64,000 nt of DNA from NCBI RefSeq assembly GCF_007830175.1, contig NZ_VLKH01000004.1, positions 408,399 to 472,398 of the forward strand, in the 5' to 3' direction. Shown here piece after piece: positions 16,095-24,109 of this stretch (the stretch's first letter is position 1; each line of letters opens with the position of its first letter). The DNA comes from Sedimentibacter saalensis (GTDB taxonomy: Bacteria; Bacillota; Clostridia; Tissierellales; Sedimentibacteraceae). Under the pieces are notes generated by a model, which did no database searches, was not told the DNA's origin, and worked only from the letters and a program-made list of their open reading frames with translations. The position numbers and the translations under genes were made by a program.

Positions 16095-17285
16095 TTACTT
16101 TATTTTTAAGATTTTTCTTGTTGCTTTTACAGCAGTTTTAAACATTATGCCTTCCATTTCCCTGCTTACATTTTTGAGTTCCTTGCGTATTTCTATTTTC
16201 TGAGGGCAGTGAAGCTCGCATTTTCCGCATTCCTTGCACTGTGATGCATATGCCGGTGTTGACGACATGGCTCCTAAGGTCTGAGCATATTTCACTTTGT
16301 ACATTTTGTCCTCAAGAAGATACTTTTCGTTGTAGCTTGCAAAACACCCTGGAATATTCACACCGTGAGGGCACGGCATGCAATATGCACAGGCTGTACA
16401 CGGAACTTTAATTTTCTCGTTCATTATTGTTTTAACCTTATTGAACACTTCAAGTTCTTTTTCAGTAAGTGAATTTTCTCTTGCATCCCCGGCAATTCTT
16501 ATATTTTCCTCAACCTGTTTTTCATCGCTCATTCCGGAAAGAACAACATTTACTTCCTTATGGTTCCATATCCACCTGAGACCCCATTCAGCAGGAGATT
16601 TATTTTTGTCACATTCTTCAAATGCCTTCATAACACTTTTAGGAAGACCTGTTACCAGCTTTCCTCCCCTTAATGGTTCCATAACAATCACCGGTATGGA
16701 CATTTCATGAGCAAGCATGAGTCCTGATTTTGTGGCCTGATTGTTTTCATCAAGATAATTGTACTGAATCTGGCAGAAATCCCAGGGGTATGATTTTATT
16801 ATTTGTTCAAAATCCTGTTTGCTGCCGTGAAATGAAAACCCGATGTTTCCAATTGTTCCTTCTCTTTTCAGTTCTTCAAGATATTCCATGACTCCCAGTG
16901 ATTCCATTTTTTTGTACATGGCTAAGTCTGTAAGCATGTGAAGAAGGTAATAATCTATATGGTCTGTCCTGAGCCTTGTAAGCTGCGTGGATATTATTTT
17001 TTTAGCATTGTCAAGCTTGTTTACCATGTATGGAGGAAGCTTTGTTGCAATATTTACCCTATCCCTGTACCCGTCTTCCAAGGCCTTTCCAAGAAGTGAT
17101 TCACTTTTTCCTGCATGATATATGTACGCCGTATCGAAATAATTAACTCCATTTTCTATGGCACTTCTTATCATGTTAATTGCTCTTGTTTCGTCAATTG
17201 CTCCTCCCTTTGTGGGAAACCTCATGCAGCCGAACCCTAGTATGGAAAGTTCGTCTCCATTTTTCTGGTTAATTTTTTTTATCAT
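16095..17285 (-). CDS. Aldo/keto reductase with C-terminal 4Fe-4S motifs
   Basis: The first 280 residues form an aldo/keto reductase barrel with the catalytic tetrad visible: FDTAYIYHAGKSE (Asp, Tyr), ATK (Lys) and YYLLH (His). The C-terminal 110 residues add cysteine-rich segments CTACAYCMPCPHG and CKECGKCELHCPQ, typical of a ferredoxin-like extension in anaerobes. The enzyme probably reduces or oxidises a carbonyl with NAD(P)H while the clusters exchange electrons. It begins 12 bp after the histidine kinase stop, so it is the third gene of a response regulator-kinase-reductase operon and may be part of the same stress response. Substrate unknown. Confidence 0.88.
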   Translation of the reverse strand: MIKKINQKNGDELSILGFGCMRFPTKGGAIDETRAINMIRSAIENGVNYFDTAYIYHAGKSESLLGKALEDGYRDRVNIATKLPPYMVNKLDNAKKIISTQLTRLRTDHIDYYLLHMLTDLAMYKKMESLGVMEYLEELKREGTIGNIGFSFHGSKQDFEQIIKSYPWDFCQIQYNYLDENNQATKSGLMLAHEMSIPVIVMEPLRGGKLVTGLPKSVMKAFEECDKNKSPAEWGLRWIWNHKEVNVVLSGMSDEKQVEENIRIAGDARENSLTEKELEVFNKVKTIMNEKIKVPCTACAYCMPCPHGVNIPGCFASYNEKYLLEDKMYKVKYAQTLGAMSSTPAYASQCKECGKCELHCPQKIEIRKELKNVSREMEGIMFKTAVKATRKILKIK

Positions 17286-17297
17286 TTTTATCCTTCC

Positions 17298-18770
17298 TTA
17301 TTTGAATTCAAACTTGAAGCTTGTTCCTGTTCCGGGCTCGCTTTCTGCTGACATTTCAACATTGTGCCTGTTAGCAATCTGTTGGGCTATGGTTAGTCCC
17401 AGCCCAGTTCCTGTTTTATTTTCTTCTGTTTTTATCCTGTAGTAACGGTTGAATATGTAAGGCATATCCTCCCTTGAAATTCCAATTCCAGTATCCCTTA
17501 CCTCAACTGTATTATTCTTTAAGTTTAAATATATTATGCTGCTTTCCTTTGAAAACTTTATGGCATTGTCAATTACAATCATAAACATCTGTCTAAGCCT
17601 TCCGTAATCTCCCTTGATCATGAAAATGTCCCGGTCCTCAGCATAATCTATGATTATGTTCTTTTTCCTTGCCATGTTTGAAGCGCTTCTTACTGCATCT
17701 CTTATTACATCGCAAAGATTAATTTCATGCATTTCAATTTTAAAATCTGAATTTTGAAGCCTTGAAAGTTCCAGAAGGTCGTTTACAAGCCTTTCCAGTC
17801 CCTTGCTTTCATTAAGCATCTGCTTGTTGTATTCCTTTACCTGGTCAGGGTCTTTAACCACTCCATCGCATATGGCCTCAAGAGAGCCTCTTATTACCGT
17901 AACCGGGGTTCTTAATTCATGGGAAATGTTTGTGATAAAGTCTTGTCTTTGCTTCTGAAGTCTTTCGCTTTCATGACTTGCCTTATCAAGCCTTTCACTT
18001 AAAACATCAATTGTTGCAGCAAGCTCTCCTATTTCATCATCCTGCACAATTCCTGTCTTTGCTGTGTAATCGCCTTCAGCCAGAACAAGCGCAGTGCTTT
18101 TCATTTTCTTAAGAGGCTTTGTAAAATACATGGCAAGAAAAACAGATATTACAATTGACAAAACAAGGGCAATTGCAATGCTCATTACAAGCATTTTAAA
18201 TCCTTCAAAAATAGCATCGTTCATTCCTTCAACAGGTGAATGAATTAACAGTGCTCCTATTATTTGGTTTCCTGAAACTATAGGGGTTCCCACAGTCAGT
18301 GTAGGCGTCCTAAGCATGTCGCTGAAGCCTTCGCTGAATGTTGTGCTGCCGTCAAACACGTCTTTTACAACCACATCTGCATCTTCAGGCATGTCTGAAT
18401 ACGTGTAGTGCATTTGTGCCATAGGGCCTATGGTCAACAAATTTAAATTTTCATCCACAATCCACACATCTGCCATTGCTATATCATCCACATTTCTGAG
18501 ATATGAGCCAAGACTTCCCTGCATGTACATTCCTCCCATGCCCATGCCCATTCCCATGCCTCCGCCTTGTGTGCCGGAAAATGAAGAACCTTCCAACAGC
18601 TCCGATATGGTTTCTGCTATATTAAGAGCACGTCTTTCAATGTCATTTTTGTGAATTTCAATTGTGTTGTTTTTAAACAGGCTCATGAATATGCTGCCTA
18701 TTACAACAGCAAATATGAGCAGCGCCGCTGAAAAATATATAATGAGTTTTCTTGCTATTTTATTTTTCAT
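17298..18770 (-). CDS. Sensor histidine kinase with Met/Gly-rich extracytoplasmic loop
   Basis: The 490-residue kinase has TM1 (about 10-30) and an extracytoplasmic sensor holding GGGMGMGMGMGGMYMQG near residue 65. TM2 (about 170-192), HAMP, HisKA with FITNISHELRTP, and HATPase with DTGIG and GTGLGLTIA follow. Methionine-rich loops of this kind are used for Cu(I)/Ag(I) binding in other proteins, so a metal signal is plausible but not shown. ATG 18770 is preferred over the TTG at 18785; it overlaps the response regulator end by 11 bp, so the two are co-translated. A divergent secreted Gly/Met/Cys-rich protein is a likely target. Confidence 0.88.
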   Translation of the reverse strand: MKNKIARKLIIYFSAALLIFAVVIGSIFMSLFKNNTIEIHKNDIERRALNIAETISELLEGSSFSGTQGGGMGMGMGMGGMYMQGSLGSYLRNVDDIAMADVWIVDENLNLLTIGPMAQMHYTYSDMPEDADVVVKDVFDGSTTFSEGFSDMLRTPTLTVGTPIVSGNQIIGALLIHSPVEGMNDAIFEGFKMLVMSIAIALVLSIVISVFLAMYFTKPLKKMKSTALVLAEGDYTAKTGIVQDDEIGELAATIDVLSERLDKASHESERLQKQRQDFITNISHELRTPVTVIRGSLEAICDGVVKDPDQVKEYNKQMLNESKGLERLVNDLLELSRLQNSDFKIEMHEINLCDVIRDAVRSASNMARKKNIIIDYAEDRDIFMIKGDYGRLRQMFMIVIDNAIKFSKESSIIYLNLKNNTVEVRDTGIGISREDMPYIFNRYYRIKTEENKTGTGLGLTIAQQIANRHNVEMSAESEPGTGTSFKFEFK

Positions 18771-19455
18771 CTGCCTCAACCTCAAATTTATATCCTACTC
18801 CCCAAATGGTCTTTATGTCCCAATTAGCATGTTCAAATTCATCAAGCTTAGATCTGAGTCTTTTGATGTGTGAGTCCACAGTCCTGTTGTCTCCGAAATA
18901 ATCGTATCCCCACAGGCTATTCAACAGGTTGTCTCTTGTAAAAACCTTGTTCCTGTTAGACACAAGAGTCCAAAGAATTTCAATTTCCTTTTTTGTTAAA
19001 GAAACATTTTTATTGTCAATTGTAACAATGTAATCATTCATATTAATTTTCAGGTTATCATAAGAAAAAAACTGATTTGCTTTTTTGTCATCAATCATTA
19101 TTCTTCTCATTATTGCCCGTACCCTTGCCATAACTTCTGCCGGAGAAAAAGGTTTAACTATGTAATCATCAGCACCTATGTCAAGTCCCATAATTCTTTC
19201 GAAATCCTCTCCTCGTGCAGTAATCATTATAATGGGAACATTAGACTGCTTGCGGATTTCACGGCAAACTTCAAAACCGTCCATTTCCGGCATCATTACG
19301 TCAAGCAGAATAATATCAGGGTTGTATTTTTCAAAACTTCTTAAGGCTTCCCTCCCATTGAATGCAGATTTGACTTCAAAGCCTTCATTTTTGGCGTATT
19401 CTTCAAGTATTGACGTTATTTGTCTGTTATCATCTGCTATAAGCATTACTGACAT
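18760..19455 (-). CDS. OmpR/PhoB-family response regulator
   Basis: The 231-residue protein has a receiver domain with acidic DD, phospho-acceptor Asp in DIILLDVMMP, Thr in MITARGED and KPFSPAEV. A winged-helix DNA-binding domain follows, ending in HIKRLRSKLDEFEHANWDIKTIWGVGYKF. Start ATG 19455 follows GAGGTG. It is the first gene of the operon with the kinase and the aldo/keto reductase. The promoter region faces the DUF2680 gene at 19643. Confidence 0.93.
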   Translation of the reverse strand: MSVMLIADDNRQITSILEEYAKNEGFEVKSAFNGREALRSFEKYNPDIILLDVMMPEMDGFEVCREIRKQSNVPIIMITARGEDFERIMGLDIGADDYIVKPFSPAEVMARVRAIMRRIMIDDKKANQFFSYDNLKINMNDYIVTIDNKNVSLTKKEIEILWTLVSNRNKVFTRDNLLNSLWGYDYFGDNRTVDSHIKRLRSKLDEFEHANWDIKTIWGVGYKFEVEADEK

Positions 19456-19511
19456 AAAATCACCTCTGTAATATGATAAGCAATTATACCATATTATAGC
19501 ATTCAATGTGT

Positions 19512-19587
19512 GGCAAAATTTTGTTTTTTGAGTTTCAAGTCATTAAAAATTACATAAAAACAATATAAAAAAGACACACTTTTGCCA
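19512..19587. promoter_or_regulatory. Inverted TGGCAAAA motifs in the divergent promoter region
   Basis: TGGCAAAA at 19512-19519 recurs inverted (TTTTGCCA) at 19580-19587, each within a GTGTG/CACAC context. They lie between the regulator gene and the divergent DUF2680 gene. They may be sites for the OmpR-type regulator; evidence is weak. Confidence 0.3.
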
Positions 19588-19642
19588 TAATTTTATTTTA
19601 TAGTGACAATACAAACTAAATCCAATAACAGGAGGTAACAAA

Positions 19643-20092
19643 ATGAAAAAACATAAAAAATCAGCAGTGGTAGTTCTGGTTGTGTTGGCTCTGTTGGCAA
19701 CATCATTTACAGCCTTTGCTTACACAGTAAGTTCTCCGGCTGAAATCCTTGCAGGATTAACAGGAAAAAGCGTTGAAGAAGTAACAGATGAAAGGTATGA
19801 AACAGGATTAACTTACGGACAAATGGCTTATGATCAAGGATTGTGGGAAGAATACAATGAAAAAATGCTTGAAGACAAAAAAGCTTATTTGGATGAAAAG
19901 GTTAAAGACGGTACAATCACACAGGAACAAGCTGACGCAATATATGGAAACATGCTGTTAAGACAGGAAGACTGTACAGCTAACGGCTTCGGCGGCGGAT
20001 GCGGCGGCGGAATGATGGGACTTGGCTATGGCAGCGGAAGAGGCTGCGGTGGCGGAGGAAGAGGCTTCGGCGGCGCAAGAAACTGGCAATAA
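19643..20092 (+). CDS. Secreted DUF2680-like protein with Gly/Cys/Met-rich tail
   Basis: The 149-residue protein begins with a clear signal peptide ending near AFA. A helical DUF2680-like region with DEKVKDGTITQEQADAIYGNM follows, then a tail (about 112-149) of Gly with Cys and Met, including GGGCGGGMMGLG and GRGCGGGG. It starts at ATG 19643 behind AGGAGG. It is divergent from a two-component operon whose sensor also has a Gly/Met loop, which suggests a shared signal such as a soft metal or envelope stress. Function unknown. Confidence 0.8.
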   Translation: MKKHKKSAVVVLVVLALLATSFTAFAYTVSSPAEILAGLTGKSVEEVTDERYETGLTYGQMAYDQGLWEEYNEKMLEDKKAYLDEKVKDGTITQEQADAIYGNMLLRQEDCTANGFGGGCGGGMMGLGYGSGRGCGGGGRGFGGARNWQ

Positions 20093-20096
20093 CAAC

Positions 20097-20121
20097 AAAA
20101 ACCTGGGTTTCCCAGGTTTTT
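20097..20121 (+). terminator. Terminator between convergent genes
   Basis: AAAAACCTGGG/CCCAGGTTTTT around a TTT loop, with U runs both ways. It serves the DUF2680 gene and reaches the last codon of the convergent Crp/Fnr gene. Confidence 0.88.
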
Positions 20122-20800
20122 ATAATTTTTTGAGCATTTTCTTGAGCTCATCTTTGTCAACAATGTGTATCAGCCCTCTGGATAGATTTACTATGCCCAA
20201 AGTCTCAAAATTTTTAAGCATTCTGGAAACAACTTCTCTGGCGCTTCCCATGTACTTGGCAATTTGATCGTGTGTAAGTTTAATATCAGGTGATTTGTTT
20301 TTTGAAGATTCATCCAGTAAAAATGTAGCAAGTCTTTTGTCAAAGCTTGTGAACAATATTTGTTCAATTGCCCACATGACGTCTGAAAATCTGTCCACAG
20401 TGTTTTTGAGAGCAAAATTTTCCACATATACATTTCCCTGGGTGAGCTGACTGAAAGCAGAAATGTTCAAAAGCAGCACTTCTGTATCGCTCTGTGCATC
20501 TATGAAAACATCAAATGTGATGTTGTGAAGTATGCATGAAGCAGATAAAATACATGCATCTCCGTCAGAAAGCCTATAAAGCGTAACCTCACGGCCATCC
20601 TCAGACAATATATATACTCTCAGTTCTCCTGTAAGCACCAAAAGAAGACCCAGGCACTCATTGTCAGCACTGTGCAGATTTTCTCCCTTTGCATATTTCA
20701 CTTTTTGTACATTATTCTTAAAAAGTTCCTTTTCCCTGGAACTTAATTTATCCCAAAAGCTTAAATCCGTGACAATATTTTTCAATTCCTCATCATTCAT
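20120..20800 (-). CDS. Crp/Fnr family transcriptional regulator
   Basis: The 226-residue protein has an N-terminal cyclic-nucleotide-binding-like barrel with GELRVYILSEDGREVTLYRL and GDACILSASC. A C-terminal winged helix contains LTHDQIAKYMGSAREVVSRML. The scattered cysteines do not form the N-terminal FNR iron-sulphur motif, so the effector is unclear. ATG 20800 follows GGGGG. It stands alone between a shared terminator and a divergent region. Clostridial relatives of this type often respond to redox or nitrosative signals; that is only family-level inference. Confidence 0.87.
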   Translation of the reverse strand: MNDEELKNIVTDLSFWDKLSSREKELFKNNVQKVKYAKGENLHSADNECLGLLLVLTGELRVYILSEDGREVTLYRLSDGDACILSASCILHNITFDVFIDAQSDTEVLLLNISAFSQLTQGNVYVENFALKNTVDRFSDVMWAIEQILFTSFDKRLATFLLDESSKNKSPDIKLTHDQIAKYMGSAREVVSRMLKNFETLGIVNLSRGLIHIVDKDELKKMLKKL

Positions 20801-20907
20801 TCAAAAACCCCCAACAAGCATTTACAATATTATAACACATGTTTATTCAAAAGAAACTATTTTCATATTCAATTTTATGTTCATACATACATTTCCGATA
20901 CTATAAA

Positions 20908-20969
20908 GAAAAAAAACTAGCAGCTAAGTTATTGACAGTTTCAATGTCATAACCTAGTACTAGTTTTTC
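20908..20969 (-). terminator. Large nested terminator after the AGCS gene
   Basis: An outer stem AAAAACTAG/CTAGTTTTT encloses an inner stem GTTATTGACA/TGTCATAAC. On the minus strand it ends in a long U run after the stop at 20987. Confidence 0.75.
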
Positions 20970-20986
20970 TTATTATACTGCTACAT

Positions 20987-22378
20987 TTATTTTGATTTAG
21001 CCATCATTTTTTCATCAAGCTCAACCAATACTTCATCATTTATTTTATCAAGATTGTTGTCCCATAAGTATTCCTTTGTTTCGCTTACGATAACACTTGA
21101 CAAAGCAATGAGTGAAATCAAGTTCGGTATAGCCATCAAACCGTTGAACAAGTCTGCCAAATCCCATACAAATGCCAATGACATAACTGCACCAAAGTAT
21201 ACTGCTACTGTATAAAGAACTCTGTAAGGAAGTATGGCTTTCTTTGAATGGAACAAATATTCCACGCATTTTTCTCCGTAATATGACCATCCAAGTATTG
21301 TGGAGAAAACAAATGTCATAAGACCTATTGTCAGAACTATAGGTCCGATAACAGGAATGTTTCCGAATGCAGCGTTTGTTAAATCTCCACCGTTAAGACC
21401 TGTGTTCCAAACACCTGTATTAACTATTGTAATACCAGTCATAGCACATACTATTACTGTGTCCCAGAATGTTCCTGTTGATGCAACAAGAGCCTGTCTA
21501 ACAGGGTTTCTTGTCTGTGCTGCAGCAGCAACTATAGGAGCACTACCTAAACCAGATTCATTGGAGAACAAACCTCTGGCAACCCCATATCTTGCTGTCA
21601 TCATTATTGTTGAACCTGCAAATCCGCCCACAGCTGCCTTGCCTGTGAATGCGCTAGATACGATCAGTCCTATTGTTGCAGGTATTGTTTTAAATGTCAT
21701 AGCAAGGATAATAACACAGCCAAGTACATAGAATACAGCCATGAAAGGAACAAGCTTGTCGCAAACGCTTGCTATTCTCTTAACACCGCCTATAATAACT
21801 ATACCGGTAAGTACTGCCAATGCTATACCTGTAATCCAAGTAGGAACTTGGAACTGATTTGCCATCATGTTAGAAATTGAGTTTGCCTGTACTGTGTTAC
21901 CAATACCAAATGCTGCAACGCTTCCAAACAATGCAAACATATATGCAAGCGGTTTGTTTTTCATTCCGTATTCCAGAACGTACATAGGTCCGCCGGCCAT
22001 TGTTCCATCAGCTGTTTTAACTCTGTACTTAACTGAAAGCAGGGATTCTGCATACTTTGTGGCAATGCCGAACACACCTGTCATCCATGTCCAGAAAACA
22101 GCACCAGGTCCGCCTAATGCTATGGCAGTTGCAACGCCGACTATGTTTCCTGTTCCGATTGTAGCAGCCAATGCAGTTGCAAGTGCGCTGAACTGGCTTA
22201 CGTCGCCTGTTGCCAATTCATCTTTTGTTACAGAAAGTTTAATAGCCTTACCAATGTGCTTTTGAATGAACTTGAGGCGGAATGTTAAATAAAGATGAGT
22301 TCCGAACAATAAGATTACCAGAGGCCAACCCCACAGCCATCCATCAATAGTTGTTACTAATTGAGCAATTCCTTCCAT
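20987..22378 (-). CDS. Alanine/glycine:cation symporter (AGCS family)
   Basis: The 463-residue protein has about 11 membrane segments and the AGCS signatures: GTHLYLTFRLKFIQ near the start, ALAATIGTGNIVGVATAI, and the conserved GLGSAPIVAAAAQT loop. Members import alanine or glycine with Na+ or H+. ATG 22378 follows GGAGGG. A good sigma-A promoter and a palindromic operator lie just upstream. No neighbouring amino-acid catabolic gene indicates which substrate is preferred. Confidence 0.92.
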   Translation of the reverse strand: MEGIAQLVTTIDGWLWGWPLVILLFGTHLYLTFRLKFIQKHIGKAIKLSVTKDELATGDVSQFSALATALAATIGTGNIVGVATAIALGGPGAVFWTWMTGVFGIATKYAESLLSVKYRVKTADGTMAGGPMYVLEYGMKNKPLAYMFALFGSVAAFGIGNTVQANSISNMMANQFQVPTWITGIALAVLTGIVIIGGVKRIASVCDKLVPFMAVFYVLGCVIILAMTFKTIPATIGLIVSSAFTGKAAVGGFAGSTIMMTARYGVARGLFSNESGLGSAPIVAAAAQTRNPVRQALVASTGTFWDTVIVCAMTGITIVNTGVWNTGLNGGDLTNAAFGNIPVIGPIVLTIGLMTFVFSTILGWSYYGEKCVEYLFHSKKAILPYRVLYTVAVYFGAVMSLAFVWDLADLFNGLMAIPNLISLIALSSVIVSETKEYLWDNNLDKINDEVLVELDEKMMAKSK

Positions 22379-22407
22379 TTTTACCCTCCTATATAGTATA
22401 ATTTCAT

Positions 22408-22425
22408 AACGTTTTACGAAACGTT
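22408..22425. promoter_or_regulatory. Palindromic operator candidate of the AGCS gene
   Basis: AACGTTT-TACG-AAACGTT is a perfect 7-4-7 inverted repeat located just after the predicted transcription start, a typical repressor position. The cognate regulator is unknown. Confidence 0.55.
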
Positions 22426-22432
22426 TGCCTTA

Positions 22433-22461
22433 ATTATAGTACATACATTTCATAAATTCAA
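22433..22461 (-). promoter_or_regulatory. Sigma-A promoter of the AGCS gene
   Basis: TTGAAT (22461-22456), 17 nt, TATAAT (22438-22433) on the minus strand. Confidence 0.75.
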
Positions 22462-22639
22462 CTAATATTTTGCTCTAATTTGTGATATTTATTTTACATT
22501 TTAACGATTAGTAGGTATGCTTGTGATATTTTTTTAACTATTAAGCTGCAATACAAAACTTCACTTAAGCATCATTAAAACTTCACCATATGAACACAAA
22601 GGGGCTTTATTATGAAAGAAAGAAACGGAGGAAACAATT

Positions 22640-23443
22640 ATGGGTGATAAAAACAACAATGTATTTGAACGAATTGAAAAAAAATATCTTCTTTCAGAAG
22701 AAAAATTCAACTTATTATTTCAAAAAATTGAGCCTTACATGACCATAGATAAATTTGGTCTTCACACAATATGCAATATTTATTACGACACTGAAACATT
22801 TGACTTAATAAGAAACTCCATAGAAAAACCATCTTACAAGGAAAAGTTCAGGCTCAGGAGCTACGGTGTTCCGGGAGAAGACAGCATGGTGTTTCTTGAA
22901 ATAAAAAAGAAATACGGACGCACAGTATTTAAAAGAAGAATATCACTTAGCTTAAATGAAGCTGAGGATTATCTGGAACGAGGCATAAAGCCCCAAAAAG
23001 ACAGTCAGATACTTAGAGAAATAGACTATTTCATTAAACTTTACAATCCAATAAAAAAAGTATTTATAGCATATGATAGGGTTGCATTGTTTGGAAAGGA
23101 AGATGAAAGTTTAAGAATAACTTTTGACACAGACATCAGGAGCAGGACACACAATCTTGATTTAAGAAAGGGAGATTTCGGCATGGCCATTAATAATTTC
23201 AGCGGCTATCTCATGGAAATAAAAACATCCGCCTCTCTTCCGCTGTGGCTTGCACGAATATTGTCAGAACTTGAAATCTATCCTGATTCCTTTTCCAAGT
23301 ACGGATCAGTATACAAACAGGGTTTAATAAACGAAAGACTTTTTGAACAGTCAATCCATGAAGAGCTGGACGAACAGCAATTAATAAGCAAACTAAATTC
23401 ATCAACAAATCGGAGGAATATAAAATGTTTACAAGCATCTTAA
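22640..23443 (+). CDS. VTC-domain (polyphosphate polymerase-like) protein
   Basis: The 267-residue protein has the VTC/CYTH-like fold signature: an early RIEKKYLLS, then IYYDTETFDL, KEKFRLRSYG, VFLEIKKKYGRTVFKRR and a late LMEIKTSASLP with SKYGSVYK. In yeast VTC4 this domain makes polyphosphate from ATP inside the membrane complex. Basic and acidic residues lining the tunnel appear conserved here. It is a soluble protein, and its stop overlaps the next gene by 19 bp, so it is coupled to a DUF4956 membrane protein which may give it a membrane anchor or channel. ATG 22640 follows GGAGG. Confidence 0.87.
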   Translation: MGDKNNNVFERIEKKYLLSEEKFNLLFQKIEPYMTIDKFGLHTICNIYYDTETFDLIRNSIEKPSYKEKFRLRSYGVPGEDSMVFLEIKKKYGRTVFKRRISLSLNEAEDYLERGIKPQKDSQILREIDYFIKLYNPIKKVFIAYDRVALFGKEDESLRITFDTDIRSRTHNLDLRKGDFGMAINNFSGYLMEIKTSASLPLWLARILSELEIYPDSFSKYGSVYKQGLINERLFEQSIHEELDEQQLISKLNSSTNRRNIKCLQAS

Positions 23444-24099
23444 CAACTACAACAGAAGCATTATCTGTTACAAATGCCATTGTATGTATGGTGTCTTCAT
23501 TGGCACTGGGCATAGCAATAGCTCTAACATACATGTACAGCAAAAAATATACGAAAAATTTTGTGGTGACGCTGGTACTCATGCCATTGCTGGTACAGCT
23601 TGTCATTATGATGGTCAATGGAAACCTGGGAACAGGGGTTGCCGTCATGGGAGCATTCAGTCTGGTAAGATTCAGATCTGTTCCTGGAAGCTCAAAGGAA
23701 ATAAGCTTCATATTTTTCGCCATGGCTGTAGGAATAGCAACAGGTATGGGATTCATAACATTTGCTGCTGCTGCAACAGCTGCAATATGCCTTGTGTTTA
23801 TGGCATTGTACAAAAGCGGCTTCGGCGACAACACTGCTTCTGAAAGATCTCTTAAAATAACAATACCTGAAAACCTGGATTACACAAATGTGTTCGATGA
23901 CTTATTTGAAAAATATCTTAAGTCATCAGATTTATTGAAAGTTAAAACTACAAATTTAGGAAGCATGTTTGAGCTTCACTACGACGTCGTTCTTAAAAAT
24001 CTCGAAGAAGAAAAAGCATTACTTGATGATATCAGATGCAGGAACGGCAACTTAACAATTATATGCAGCAGAAAGCATGCTCAAAATGAAGAACTATAA
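23425..24099 (+). CDS. DUF4956 membrane protein
   Basis: The 224-residue protein has three to four N-terminal membrane segments (about residues 12-130) with the family signature GAFSLVRFRSVPGSSKEI, and a soluble C-terminal domain. It is commonly found next to VTC-domain proteins, as here, where the two genes overlap. This suggests a membrane partner for polyphosphate synthesis or translocation. ATG 23425 is preceded by GGAGG. Function not established. Confidence 0.85.
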   Translation: MFTSILTTTTEALSVTNAIVCMVSSLALGIAIALTYMYSKKYTKNFVVTLVLMPLLVQLVIMMVNGNLGTGVAVMGAFSLVRFRSVPGSSKEISFIFFAMAVGIATGMGFITFAAAATAAICLVFMALYKSGFGDNTASERSLKITIPENLDYTNVFDDLFEKYLKSSDLLKVKTTNLGSMFELHYDVVLKNLEEEKALLDDIRCRNGNLTIICSRKHAQNEEL

Positions 24100-24109
24100 G
24101 GAGATTAAA

